From Xylophilus ampelinus (GTDB taxonomy: Bacteria > Pseudomonadota > Gammaproteobacteria > Burkholderiales > Burkholderiaceae_C): DNA of 64,000 nt. A model generated the notes under the pieces. The model ran no database searches. It had not been told where the DNA came from and saw only the letters and a list, made by a program, of their open reading frames with translations. Position numbers and translations under genes: made by a program. The stretch lies in contig NZ_QJTC01000013.1 in NCBI RefSeq assembly GCF_003217575.1, positions 1 to 64,000 of the forward strand, read 5' to 3'. Below, one piece after another: positions 1 to 8,869 of this stretch. Position 1 is the stretch's first letter, and each line of letters begins with the position of its first letter.

Positions 1-68
<68 letters not shown>

Positions 69-151
69 ATTCGGTCCCTATGCGGTGGCGGGCCTGCGCC
101 GCGGCATGCGGGTGCCGTCGTTCAGCCGTCCGGGCGCCTGGCAGGCTGGTG

Positions 152-1009
152 TCAGCCTTCGTCGCCGAGGTCGGGCGACGCGACCAGCGTAGACAGCGGC
201 AGCGACGCGATCTCCTGCAGCAGCAGCGCTAGCTGCCAGCCCGCCGCCGCGACCGTCGCCGCGCCCTTTTCGGCCGTCGCCGCCGCCGCGTTGCCCGCCG
301 CCCCCTGGCGGTTGTAGTCCTGCATCTGCCAGCCCAGCTTCGCGCTGCGGCCGTCGCCTAGGATCCGGTGCCGCGCGGCGCGGTCTTCGGAGCTGGAGCG
401 GAAATCGCGGGCCTGCTCCATGGCGACCCGCTCCGGGTGCAGGTGCAGCATCATCGAGGTCTCGATGTCGCCGGCATGGATGCCGAAGCGGTGCTCGTGC
501 GGCGAGAACAGCCCCTGCACCGCATCCGGCAGCGGCAGTGAGAACCAGCTGCTGGAGTAGACGATCAGCCCGCATCGCGCCCGCAAATCGCGCGCCACCA
601 GGTCCATCGCCCCCACCTGCCCCCCGTGGCCGTTGAGCAGCAGCAGCCGGCGGATGCCGGTGCGGGCCACCGCCTCGCCGATCTCGGTCCAGATGCGGAT
701 CAGGGTCTCGGCGCTGAAGCTCAGCGTGCCGGGGAATGCCAGGTGCTCGGGGCTGAAGCCGACCGCCTGGGTCGGCAGGAACAGGGCGTGCAGCGTGGGC
801 GGCAGGTGCGGCAGCGACGCGGCGATGACGCCCTCGACCAGCGCGCTGTCGACGCACAGCGGCAGGTGCGGACCGTGCTGCTCGGTGGCCGCCACCGGCA
901 GGACGGCGACCGCCTGCGCCGCGGCGCCGCTGGCCCGCAGGCGTGCGAAGTCGGTGGTGCGCCAGTGGGACCAGTGGCGGGAGGCGGGAAGCGGGGCGGC
1001 GACGGTCAT
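152..1009 (-). CDS. Creatininase family amidohydrolase
   Basis: The 285-residue protein has the creatininase fold signatures: TEQHGPHLP at residues 42-50 (likely metal ligands E43, H45, H48), NGHGG at 126-130, and HAGDIETSMML from 178 with D181 and E183 placed as in metal-dependent creatinine or formamide-type amidohydrolases. The length fits the family. Members open cyclic or linear amides; the substrate cannot be read from sequence, and many relatives are not true creatininases. It lies just downstream of corA on the same strand (22 bp gap) with no obvious partner gene. The start gives a complete N-terminus; the 3' end is intact although close to the poly-G edge. Confidence 0.85.
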   Translation of the reverse strand: MTVAAPLPASRHWSHWRTTDFARLRASGAAAQAVAVLPVAATEQHGPHLPLCVDSALVEGVIAASLPHLPPTLHALFLPTQAVGFSPEHLAFPGTLSFSAETLIRIWTEIGEAVARTGIRRLLLLNGHGGQVGAMDLVARDLRARCGLIVYSSSWFSLPLPDAVQGLFSPHEHRFGIHAGDIETSMMLHLHPERVAMEQARDFRSSSEDRAARHRILGDGRSAKLGWQMQDYNRQGAAGNAAAATAEKGAATVAAAGWQLALLLQEIASLPLSTLVASPDLGDEG

Positions 1010-1031
1010 GGCGGCATCTTAGCGAGAGACC

Positions 1032-2000
1032 TCACAGCCACCCGGCCCGCCGGAAGCGGAAGTACAGGTACCCGCACACCACGAAGATCAGCCCCAGCGC
1101 CACCGGGTAGCCGTACTGGAATTTCAGCTCCGGCATGTGCTCGAAGTTCATGCCCCAGACTCCGGCGAAGGCGGTGCAGACCGCGAAGATGCTGGCCCAG
1201 GCCGCCAGCCGCTTGGTCACCTCGCTCTCCTCGGTGACCATCGACAGGTTCACCTGGATCGCCGTGCCGATGGTGTCGCGCATCGCGTCGATCGATCCGT
1301 TGATGCGGCTCAGGTGGTCGATCACGTCGCGGAAATAGTCCTGCGCGCCCATGCAGATCTGCGGCACCCGGCCGCCGTGCAGCTTGCCGACGGCCTCCAG
1401 CAGGGGCGCCACCGCGCGCTTCAACACCAGCGCGCGGCGCTTCAATTCGTACAGCCGGCGGATGTTGTTGTAGGGCGCACCCTTGGTGAAGATCTGCTGC
1501 TCGATCGTCTCCAGCTCCACCTCCAGCGCGTCGATCACCGGGAAGTAGCGGTCGACCACCGCGTCCATCAGCGCATACAGCACGAAACCCGATCCGGTCT
1601 TCAGCAGCTCGGGCTGGCGCTCGCAGCGCTCGCGCACGCCCAGGAAGCCCAGCTTGCTGCGGTTGCGCACCGAGAGCACGTAGTTCCTGCCGACGAAGAC
1701 GTCGACCTCGCCGACGTTGACCTCGCCGTGCTCCGGGTCGGGCTCGACCAGGTGGAAGACGGCGAAGAGCGAATCGCCGTACTCCTCGATCTTGGGCCGC
1801 TGGTGGCCGTGGCGGGCGTCCTCGACCGCCAGCTCGTGCAGGCCGAACTCCTGCTGCATCTCGTCCAACTCCTCGGGCGTGGCGTCGGCCAGCGCCACCC
1901 AGACGAAGCAGCCGGGCAGCGAGACGTACTCGCTGATGTGGTCCACGGAGATGTCGGCCAGCTTGGCCCCGGCCTGGTAGGCAACGCAGTTGATCAGCAT
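1032..2000 (-). CDS. corA: CorA-type magnesium/cobalt transport protein
   Basis: The 322-residue protein has a large soluble N-terminal domain followed by two C-terminal membrane helices (about 265-284 and 296-314). The signature GMN is at 283-285 in the context WGMNFEHMPEL, where the selectivity loop of CorA channels lies. CorA forms a pentameric inner-membrane channel for Mg2+ (also Co2+ or Ni2+). The acidic N-terminal half fits a cytoplasmic Mg2+-sensing domain. It stands between a kinase-fold gene (84 bp upstream) and a creatininase gene on the same strand, with no sign of functional coupling. The start ATG begins MLINCVAYQAG, a common CorA N-terminus. Confidence 0.95.
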   Translation of the reverse strand: MLINCVAYQAGAKLADISVDHISEYVSLPGCFVWVALADATPEELDEMQQEFGLHELAVEDARHGHQRPKIEEYGDSLFAVFHLVEPDPEHGEVNVGEVDVFVGRNYVLSVRNRSKLGFLGVRERCERQPELLKTGSGFVLYALMDAVVDRYFPVIDALEVELETIEQQIFTKGAPYNNIRRLYELKRRALVLKRAVAPLLEAVGKLHGGRVPQICMGAQDYFRDVIDHLSRINGSIDAMRDTIGTAIQVNLSMVTEESEVTKRLAAWASIFAVCTAFAGVWGMNFEHMPELKFQYGYPVALGLIFVVCGYLYFRFRRAGWL

Positions 2001-2084
2001 CGGGCGGATTCCGGCTCGTGGGGAGAAGGGGCGGCGATCTTGCCACGGCGCACCGACGCTGCGGCAAACCGGTACCGACGGCGG

Positions 2085-2909
2085 TCAGAGCACCTGCGCC
2101 GCCAGCGCCCAGGCCATGCGCGCCCGCAGCAGGTCGCGGCCGCAGCGGCGGTCGGCGGGCAGGCGGCGCAGCAGGCGCAGCCGCCGCACCGCCGTCGCCA
2201 CCAGCGCCCGCACGGGCGGCGGGCGCAGCGCCAGCCAGCGGGCGAAGAGGGGCCGGGCGGCGTCGAAGGCGGCGGCTTCGTGCAGGTGCAGCGCGGCCGA
2301 GTGCAGGTAGCACAGCACGTCGCGCGCCTGGCAGTGGGCCAGCGGCAGCACGGCGGCCGGGTCGTCCTCGAAATCGACATACGCCACCGTGCCGTCGGGG
2401 CAGCGCACCAAGTTGCGGGCGAAGGCCTGGCTCAGGCAGGCGCCGGCGTCGTGGGCGATGGCCAGGGCGTCCAGGCCGAGCGCGAACAGGCGCAGCATCG
2501 TCTCCGGCGGCCGGGCCGTGGCCGCGTGCATCTCCACCGCCAGCGACGGCGTGTCCTGCCCGGGCGCGGCCAGGTGGCCCATCAGCAGGCCTTCGGGGCC
2601 CTCGGCCAGCACCGGCGGCACCCGCAGGCCGAGCGCGGCCAGCGCGCGCAGGCGGCGGGCCTCGGTGTGGATGGCCGGCGCGCCGCCCAGGTTGGGCACC
2701 GACCGCAGCAGCGGCAGCCGCGCGGCGCGGGCCATGGCGCCCAGCACCCAGTAGGGCCAGCGGGCGTTGCGGGCGCCGGCCTTCTTCAGCCAGACCTGTT
2801 CGCCGTCCAGGTCGTAGTGCGCCAGCGGCCGCGGCTGGCCGGGCGCGGTGGCCTGCAGGAACTGCCGGTAGTGCGCGGCGCGGCCAGGGCTCGCCACTGA
2901 CTCAGACAT
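2085..2909 (-). CDS. Putative kinase-fold protein (Ser/Thr or lipopolysaccharide-kinase-like)
   Basis: The 274-residue protein has weak kinase-fold features: a VWLKKAG segment near residue 40 that could hold the ATP-anchoring lysine, an HDAGACLSQAFARNLV stretch resembling a catalytic loop, and YVDFEDDP placed like the Mg-binding DFG-type motif, as in Kdo/WaaP-type and RIO-like kinases. It overlaps the end of the upstream FMN glutamate-synthase-like gene by 8 bp, so the two are almost certainly cotranscribed and probably translationally coupled. The substrate is unknown. A small-molecule or glycan kinase, or a pseudokinase, is possible; the kinase assignment is by motif pattern only. Confidence 0.5.
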   Translation of the reverse strand: MSESVASPGRAAHYRQFLQATAPGQPRPLAHYDLDGEQVWLKKAGARNARWPYWVLGAMARAARLPLLRSVPNLGGAPAIHTEARRLRALAALGLRVPPVLAEGPEGLLMGHLAAPGQDTPSLAVEMHAATARPPETMLRLFALGLDALAIAHDAGACLSQAFARNLVRCPDGTVAYVDFEDDPAAVLPLAHCQARDVLCYLHSAALHLHEAAAFDAARPLFARWLALRPPPVRALVATAVRRLRLLRRLPADRRCGRDLLRARMAWALAAQVL

Positions 2910-4680
2910 GCTCGTCCACCGGCGCCCGGTACACCGTCTGGGCCGCGGCGCCCGGCGCCGAGGGCACTAGCGGCGGCGGCTCGGCCGCGCGGAAGCTGTG
3001 GGCGCTGGCCAGCGCCCAGTAGCGCCTGAAGACCTGGTGCTGCTCCGACAGGTCGCCCAGCAGCGCGCCGGGCTCCACCCGCATGATCAGGTTGGCCAGC
3101 AGCCGCACCTCGGTGTCGGTCAGGCGCCGCACGATGTGGTGGGCGGTGATCTCCTGCGGATGCTGCAGGCCGGCGGCCTGCACCAGTTCCTGCAGCGCAT
3201 GCAGGGTGTTGCGGTGGAAGCTGGCGACGCGGGTGGCCTTGTCGGGCACCACCAGCGCGGTCTGGCGCAGGGCATCCTGCGTGGCGACGCCGGTGGGGCA
3301 GTTGCCGGTGTGGCAGGTCTGGGCCTGGATGCAGCCCAGCGCCATCATGAAGCCGCGGCCGGCGTTGCACCAGTCGGCGCCCAGCGCCATGAAGCGGGCC
3401 AGGTCGAAGGCGGTGATCACCTTGCCGGCGCAGCCCACGCTGATCCGGTCGCGCAGGTTCACGCCGATCAGGGTGTTGTGCACCAGCAGCAGGCCCTCCT
3501 GCACCGGCGCGCCGACATGGTCGGTGAACTCGACCGGCGCGGCGCCGGTGCCGCCCTCGGCCCCGTCGACCACGATGAAATCGGGGGTGATGCCGGTGGC
3601 CAGCATCGCCTTGACCAGCGCGAACCATTCCCACACATGGCCCACGCAGAACTTGAAACCCACCGGCTTGCCGCCCGACAGGCGCCGCAGCCTGGCGATG
3701 AACTGCATCATCTCGACCGGGGTGGAGAAGGCGCTGTGCGAGGGCGGCGAGATGCAGTCCACCCCCACCGGCACGCCGCGCGCATCGGCGATCTCGACCG
3801 TGACCTTGGTGCCGGGCAGGATGCCGCCGTGGCCGGGCTTGGCGCCCTGGCTCAGCTTCACCTCGATCATCTTGATCTGCGGGTCGGAGGCTTGGGCGGC
3901 GAACTTTTCTTCGCTGAAGTCGCCGTCCTCGTTGCGGCAGCCGAAGTAGCCCGAGGCCACCTGCCAGACCAGGTCGCCGCCGTGCACCCGGTGGTGTTGG
4001 GAGATGGAACCCTCGCCGGTGTCGTGGCAGAAGCCGCCCAGCCTAGCGCCCTGGTTCAGCGCCAGGATGGCGTTGGCCGAGAGCGAGCCGAAGCTCATCG
4101 CCGAGATGTTGAACACGCTCGCCCGGTAGGGCTGGGTGCAGGGCTCTACCGAGGCCGAGGGCGCGCCCGGCCGGCCGCCGATCCACACCCGGAAATCGTG
4201 CGAGGCCAGGCGGGTCGGCGCCATCGAATGGTTGATCCATTCGTAGCCCTGCACGCCCACGTCCATCTGGGTGCCGAAGGGCCGGTTGTCGGGATCGCCC
4301 TTGGCGCGCTGGTAGACCAGGGAGCGCTGGGCGCGGGAGAAGGGCAGCGTCTCGGTGTCGCCCTCGATGAAGTACTGGCGCATCTCCGGGCGGATGTACT
4401 CCAGCAGGAAGCGCACATGGCCGATCACCGGGTAGCTGCGCAGGATCGCGTGCGGCGTCTGGCGCAGGTCGTGCAGGCCCACCAGCGACAGGGCGCACGC
4501 CGCCAGCGCGGCCAGCCCCACCGCCACCGGATGCGCCGCCCAGGGCAGCCAGGCCACGCAGAGCACGCACACCAGCAGGCACAGGCCGAGGGTGGCGTAG
4601 CGCAGCGGATAGCGGCCGGCGCCTCGGCGTGCGCCGTGGGTCGAGGTGCGCGGATGCGCGGGCGCGTCGGGTGTCGGCAT
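2902..4680 (-). CDS. FMN-binding glutamate synthase family protein
   Basis: The 592-residue protein has two N-terminal membrane helices (about residues 20-65) and then the FMN (beta/alpha)8 domain of the glutamate synthase large subunit. It shows GAEGGTGAAP (FMN/phosphate loop) and a cysteine cluster in CIQAQTCHTGNCPTG that would bind an iron-sulfur cluster. It lacks the glutamine amidotransferase domain, so it belongs to the stand-alone glutamate-synthase-like group whose reaction is mostly unestablished. The ATG at 4680 is preferred over one 24 bp upstream because it starts the conserved part. It is followed by the overlapping kinase-fold gene and diverges from the YecA/SEC-C gene. Confidence 0.88.
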   Translation of the reverse strand: MPTPDAPAHPRTSTHGARRGAGRYPLRYATLGLCLLVCVLCVAWLPWAAHPVAVGLAALAACALSLVGLHDLRQTPHAILRSYPVIGHVRFLLEYIRPEMRQYFIEGDTETLPFSRAQRSLVYQRAKGDPDNRPFGTQMDVGVQGYEWINHSMAPTRLASHDFRVWIGGRPGAPSASVEPCTQPYRASVFNISAMSFGSLSANAILALNQGARLGGFCHDTGEGSISQHHRVHGGDLVWQVASGYFGCRNEDGDFSEEKFAAQASDPQIKMIEVKLSQGAKPGHGGILPGTKVTVEIADARGVPVGVDCISPPSHSAFSTPVEMMQFIARLRRLSGGKPVGFKFCVGHVWEWFALVKAMLATGITPDFIVVDGAEGGTGAAPVEFTDHVGAPVQEGLLLVHNTLIGVNLRDRISVGCAGKVITAFDLARFMALGADWCNAGRGFMMALGCIQAQTCHTGNCPTGVATQDALRQTALVVPDKATRVASFHRNTLHALQELVQAAGLQHPQEITAHHIVRRLTDTEVRLLANLIMRVEPGALLGDLSEQHQVFRRYWALASAHSFRAAEPPPLVPSAPGAAAQTVYRAPVDEHV

Positions 4681-4919
4681 CGGGGAGCTACTCCAGGTGA
4701 GCAACGGTGTTGTTCGGGGTGGGCGCGGCCCGCGCGGCTAAACTGCGGGGCCCTCTGCAGCGCGCTGCCTGCCGCCTCCTGTCCGCAGGCGCGCCGCGCG
4801 CGCATCGATCATAGAAGCTCGGCCGCCCTGCGCGGCACCCGCCGCCGGCCCCTGCGCCGGCCGGGCCGGGCACTCCCGACCGCCACCACCTCCGCCGCCC
4901 GCCACCTCCGCCGCCCACC

Positions 4920-5768
4920 ATGTCCGACACCCCCGACACCCCCGACACCGATCCCGCGCCGAACGCCGCCTCCGCCACCGCGCTGGCGCCGGCAGACTTC
5001 GACGCGCTCGACGACATCCTCGACGAACTGCGCACCCGCGACGACGAGGTGCCGCAGTGGGAGTTCTGCGAGGGCTACATGGCCGCCCTGGTCTGCTGCC
5101 GCCGGGCGATCCCGCGGGAGGAGTACCTGGCCGTGCTGCTGGGCGACGGTGCCGCGCCCGGTGCCGACGACGCGCCGATGGACGGCGACGGCCTGGGCGC
5201 GTTCTCGGGCGTGATCCAGCAGCGCCGCTTCCTGGAGCTGTGGCAGCGCCGCTGGGACGACATGGTCGCCACGCTGGACACCGAGGTGCAGTCGCTCGAC
5301 GCGCCCGACAGCTTCCAGCCCGAAGTGCTGGACGTGCGCGGCTCGATCGCCGCCCTGCCGCCCGAGGAGCGCCCCGAGATCGCCGAGGAGGACATTCCCT
5401 CGATCGCGCAGGTCTGGGCCCTGGGATTCATCTACGCGGTCGAGAACTGGCCCGAGGACTGGACCGCCCCGCGCGACAAGGAAGCCGCCCGGTGGCTCGA
5501 CGAATCGCTGCAGACCATCGTCGCCCTGACCGAGCCCGACACCGGCAAGCCGACCATCGGCTTGTTCAGCGAGGACGGCCCGCCCAGCATGAGCGAATCG
5601 CGGCTGGACGCCTACGGCGCCGCGATCTGGGCCGTCTACGACCTGCGCCGCCTGTGGAAGAGCATCGGCCCCCGGGTCGAGACGGTGCGCCGCGCCGAGG
5701 TGCCGGGCCGCAACGATCCATGCTTCTGCGGCAGCGGCAAGAAATACAAAAAGTGCCACGGCGCCTAG
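4920..5768 (+). CDS. YecA/UPF0149 family protein with C-terminal SEC-C zinc motif
   Basis: The 282-residue acidic protein has a UPF0149/YecA-type helical region. Its last 20 residues form a SEC-C motif, [19 protein letters not shown], with the CxC-x8-CH zinc ligands also found at the SecA C-terminus. SEC-C tails bind zinc and often mediate ribosome or SecB contacts, so a role in protein targeting or quality control is possible but inferred. The N-terminus is rich in Pro, Asp and Thr. It diverges from the FMN glutamate-synthase-like gene; the 239-bp space between them must hold both promoters. The first 59-bp repeat copy fills the gap after its stop. Confidence 0.85.
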   Translation: MSDTPDTPDTDPAPNAASATALAPADFDALDDILDELRTRDDEVPQWEFCEGYMAALVCCRRAIPREEYLAVLLGDGAAPGADDAPMDGDGLGAFSGVIQQRRFLELWQRRWDDMVATLDTEVQSLDAPDSFQPEVLDVRGSIAALPPEERPEIAEEDIPSIAQVWALGFIYAVENWPEDWTAPRDKEAARWLDESLQTIVALTEPDTGKPTIGLFSEDGPPSMSESRLDAYGAAIWAVYDLRRLWKSIGPRVETVRRAEVPGRNDPCFCGSGKKYKKCHGA

Positions 5769-5811
5769 AAGGGGGGAGATTTTTCCAGATCCTTTCGAGC
5801 AGCTTGCAGTT

Positions 5812-5870
5812 GCTATTTAATTGATAGCCACTGGTCGACGTGCTGCGCCGCCTAGAGGCACTTTTTATTC
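5812..5870 (+). repeat. 59-bp dispersed repeat, copy 1
   Basis: The core GCTATTTAATTGATAGC at 5812-5828 is an inverted repeat (GCTAT/ATAGC, 7-nt loop). A 42-bp second part follows and ends CTAGAGGCACTTTTTATTC. It fills most of the 100-bp gap between two convergent genes and runs over the stop of the hydrolase at 5869. Its position and T-rich tail would suit a terminator, but that is inference. Confidence 0.85.
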
Positions 5871-6807
5871 AGAGTTTCGCTTCGCCGGCCTGCAGCCACT
5901 CCAGCAGCAGCGCATCGGTCGCCCCGGGCCGCTCGTACTGCATCCAGTGGCCCGCATCGGGCAGCAGCCGCCAGGTGCAGCCGTTGCGGCCGGCGGCCAC
6001 CGCGGGGGCGGTCTCGGCCGGGGTGGCGGTGACGTCGTGAAAGCCCCAGGCCAGCAGCACCGGCACACCGTCCGCCGCCAGGGCGTCCAGCGCGGGGCCG
6101 ATCACCGCGCAGCTCGCGTAGGCCTTGCTGACGAAGCGGGTCTGCAGGCAGGCCTGGCGGTGCAGGGCCAGCGCCAGCGGGTCGAGGGCCGCCGGGTCGT
6201 GCAGCATCAGCGCCATCAGGTTGTGGGCCAGGCGCCGGTCGCGCTCGGCCGGATCGTCGGCGACGTCCTTCCAGTCGAGCATCCGCAGCCGCTCGCGCCG
6301 CATGCTGCCGTGGCCGCTGGTGCCGAGCAGCGCCACCCGGCGCACGCTGCCCGCCGTGTGCTGCAGCCGCAGCGCCGACATGTGCGCGGCCACCAGCCCG
6401 CCGAACGAGAAGCCCGCGACGTCGAGCGGCGTATCGGCGCCCAGCACCTGCGCCACCGCGTCGGCGAGTGCGCCGGCCAGGTGCTCCAGCGTCGGCGGAT
6501 CGGCCAGCGTGCCGGAGTCGCCGTAGCCCGGCATGTCCACCAGCCACACGCTGCGGCGCCGGGCCAGCGCCGCGATGTTCTTCGCCCAGTGCAGCCAGCA
6601 GCCGTGGCCGCCGTGCACCAGCAGCAGCGGCGGTCCAGTGCCGGTGCGGCGGAAGACGACGTCGCGGCCCTCGACCGTCGCCCGGTGGTGGTCGAGCGAC
6701 GCGTCGAGGGCGGCGATCATGGCGCGGGCCTCGGCATCGGTGGTGGGCGAGGAAAATGACGAGGGCAAGAGCGTGGCAGGCAGGTCGGTGGGATGTGCAG
6801 CGGGCAT
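5869..6807 (-). CDS. Alpha/beta hydrolase fold protein
   Basis: The 312-residue protein has the alpha/beta hydrolase pattern: an oxyanion region LLVHGGHGCWLHW, the nucleophile elbow GFSFGG, a likely acid residue in AWGFHDV and the catalytic histidine in PDAGHW near the C-terminus. The substrate is not predictable; esterases, C-C hydrolases and thioesterases share this architecture. ATG 6807 is chosen; an upstream ATG at 6840 would add 11 residues. It converges on the YecA/SEC-C gene and diverges from the LysE gene across about 90 bp. Confidence 0.85.
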   Translation of the reverse strand: MPAAHPTDLPATLLPSSFSSPTTDAEARAMIAALDASLDHHRATVEGRDVVFRRTGTGPPLLLVHGGHGCWLHWAKNIAALARRRSVWLVDMPGYGDSGTLADPPTLEHLAGALADAVAQVLGADTPLDVAGFSFGGLVAAHMSALRLQHTAGSVRRVALLGTSGHGSMRRERLRMLDWKDVADDPAERDRRLAHNLMALMLHDPAALDPLALALHRQACLQTRFVSKAYASCAVIGPALDALAADGVPVLLAWGFHDVTATPAETAPAVAAGRNGCTWRLLPDAGHWMQYERPGATDALLLEWLQAGEAKL

Positions 6808-6899
6808 GCCCCGATTCTGCCGACCGCCGCTGTCCGACAATGCCGGCTTTGCCCGCGCGCCGCTCCTTCCCCGCGGCGCGCTACTGTGGAGTCGCTTCG

Positions 6900-7538
6900 A
6901 TGTCCCTCGCCGTCTGGATCACCTTCTTCGCCGCCGCCTGGGCGATCAGCCTGTCGCCCGGGGCCGCCGCGGTGGCGGCGATGGGCAGCGGCCTGCAGCA
7001 CGGCGGCGCGCGCGGCAGCCTGCCGCTGATCGCCGGGCTGGTGCTGGGCCTGTGGACCCAGGTGGCGGTGGTGGGCATCGGCCTGGGCGCGGTGATCGCC
7101 GCGTCGGCCACCGCCTTCCACGTGGTGCAGTGGGCGGGCGTGGCCTACCTCTGCTGGCTGGGCGTTCAGCAGTGGCGCGCCCCGGCCCATGCCCTGGTCG
7201 CAGCGGCCGGCGAGGCGCCGGGCCTGGCGCCCGCGGCGCTGGCCCGGCGCCTGTTCTGGCGCGGCTACGCGGTCAACGCGCTCAATCCCAAGGGCACCGT
7301 GTTCCTCCTGGCGGTGCTGCCTCAGTTCCTGAACCTGGCAGCGCCGCTGCCGATGCAGTACCTGGTCGCCGGCGCCACCCTGGGCCTGACCGAGGGCTGC
7401 GTCATGGCCGGCTACGCCGCGCTGGCGCTGCGGGTGCTGCGCCGCCTGCGCACCGAGCGGCAGGTGCGCTGGGTGCAGCGGACCTTCGGCACCCTGTTCA
7501 TCGCGGCCGGCGCCGCATTGGCGGCCGTGCGCCGATAA
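6900..7538 (+). CDS. LysE/RhtB family amino acid exporter
   Basis: The 212-residue hydrophobic protein begins MSLAVWITFFAAAWAISLSP, the usual LysE/RhtB N-terminus with the conserved SPGAAAVAAMGSG stretch, and ends with a hydrophobic helix. About six membrane segments are predictable, and the length is typical for the family. It also carries NPKGTVFLLAVLPQF, a well conserved second motif. Members export amino acids or homoserine lactones by proton antiport; the substrate is unknown here. The ATG at 6900 matches family length; longer in-frame extensions upstream read through the hydrolase promoter. Ten bases separate it from the next gene, suggesting cotranscription. Confidence 0.92.
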   Translation: MSLAVWITFFAAAWAISLSPGAAAVAAMGSGLQHGGARGSLPLIAGLVLGLWTQVAVVGIGLGAVIAASATAFHVVQWAGVAYLCWLGVQQWRAPAHALVAAAGEAPGLAPAALARRLFWRGYAVNALNPKGTVFLLAVLPQFLNLAAPLPMQYLVAGATLGLTEGCVMAGYAALALRVLRRLRTERQVRWVQRTFGTLFIAAGAALAAVRR

Positions 7539-7548
7539 GCCGGACCGC

Positions 7549-8802
7549 ATGGCGCTGAACCTCGTCTGGCTGGGCTTCTTCGTCGTGGCCTTCGCCACGG
7601 CCTGCGTGCGGCTGCTGCAGGGCGACGTGGAGATCTTCGCCCGGCTGCTGGCGGCGCTGTTCGATGCGGCGCGCAGCGGCTTCGACATCGCGCTGGGCCT
7701 GACCGGGATGATGGCCCTGTGGCTGGGCCTGCTGCGGATCGGCGAGAAGGCCGGCATGGTCGACCTGCTGGCTCGCGCCGCCGCGCCGCTGCTGCGCCAG
7801 CTGTTCCCCGGCGTGCCGGCCGGCCACCCGGCCCAGGGCGCGATGACGATGAACCTCTCGGCCAACCTGCTGGGCCTGGACAACGCCGCCACGCCCCTGG
7901 GCCTGAAGGCGATGCGGGAGCTGGAGACGCTCAACCCGCGGCCCGGCACCGCCAGCGATGCGCAGATCATGTTCGTGGTGCTCAACACCGCGGGCCTGAC
8001 GCTGATCCCCACCTCGGTCATCGCGATCCGCCAGAGCCTGGCCCTGCGCCAGGGCGTGCCAGACTTCAACGCGGCCGACATCTTTCTGCCGACCCTGCTG
8101 GCCACCTTCGCCTCGTGCCTGGCCGGCCTGCTGGCGGTGGCGGTGTGCCAGCGGCTGCCGCTGTGGCGGCCGCGCTTCCTGCTGCGGCTGGCCGGTGTGC
8201 TGGCGCTGCTGGCGGCCCTGCTGGCCGGGCTGGCGCGGCTGCCGGCCGAGCAGGCGGCGCGCATCACCGGCATGGCCGGCGCGTTCTGCATCCTGGCGCT
8301 GGTGGTCGCGTTCCTGGTGGCCGGGGCCTGGCACCGGCTGCCGGTGTACGAGACCTTCGTCGACGGCGCCAAGGAGGGCTTCGGCGTGGCGGTGCAGATC
8401 GTGCCCTACCTGGTCGGCATGCTCTGCGCCATCGCGCTGTTCCGGGCGGCTGGCTGCATGGACTGGCTGCTGGCCGGCGTGGGCCGCGGCGTGGCGGCGC
8501 TGGGCTGGAACACCGCCTTCCTGCCGGCCCTGCCGGTCGGGCTGATGAAGGTCCTCTCGGGCGCCGGGGCGCGCGGCCTGATGGTGGACGTGATGCAGAC
8601 CTACGGCGTGGCCTCCTTCCCCGGCCGGCTGGCGGCGGTGATCCAGGGCTCGACCGAGACGACGTTCTACGTGCTGGCGGTGTACGGCGGCAGCGTGGGG
8701 CTGCGCACCATGCGCTACGCGCTGGGCTGCGCGCTGGTGGCCGACGGGGTGGGGGTGGTGGCGGCCGTGGCGGCGGCGTACTGGTTTTTCGGGGGCGGGT
8801 AA
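7549..8802 (+). CDS. SpmA-SpmB fusion, nucleoside-recognition (Gate) domain membrane protein
   Basis: The 417-residue membrane protein contains both halves of the spore-maturation pair. The SpmA-like half (about 1-200) shows SANLLGLDNAATPLGLKAM; the SpmB-like half (about 240-417) shows QGSTETTFYVLAVYGGSVG. Both are Gate-domain proteins related to nucleoside transporters. SpmA and SpmB are separate in Bacillus, where they affect spore-core dehydration; in non-sporulating Gram-negatives the fused form is common and its transport role is unknown. It starts 10 bp after the LysE-type gene, so the two probably share an mRNA. Confidence 0.9.
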   Translation: MALNLVWLGFFVVAFATACVRLLQGDVEIFARLLAALFDAARSGFDIALGLTGMMALWLGLLRIGEKAGMVDLLARAAAPLLRQLFPGVPAGHPAQGAMTMNLSANLLGLDNAATPLGLKAMRELETLNPRPGTASDAQIMFVVLNTAGLTLIPTSVIAIRQSLALRQGVPDFNAADIFLPTLLATFASCLAGLLAVAVCQRLPLWRPRFLLRLAGVLALLAALLAGLARLPAEQAARITGMAGAFCILALVVAFLVAGAWHRLPVYETFVDGAKEGFGVAVQIVPYLVGMLCAIALFRAAGCMDWLLAGVGRGVAALGWNTAFLPALPVGLMKVLSGAGARGLMVDVMQTYGVASFPGRLAAVIQGSTETTFYVLAVYGGSVGLRTMRYALGCALVADGVGVVAAVAAAYWFFGGG

Positions 8803-8869
8803 ACCGGCGTCTTGCCGCACGCCATCCGCCACTACCATTGCCCTCGCCTCGAAAAATCCGGAGACGTCC

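Noticed and set aside
1321-1500. AGATCT sites elsewhere as evidence of R-M avoidance
   Set aside because: The hexamer occurs several times at ordinary places (for example near 1350, 1490, 13014 and 29620), so no avoidance or clustering is shown apart from the promoter pair.
1137-2900. 587-codon frame antisense to corA and the kinase-fold gene
   Set aside because: Long antisense frames are common at 70% GC; its residues (Gln/His/Arg/Gly-rich) are not protein-like and the opposite frames match known families.
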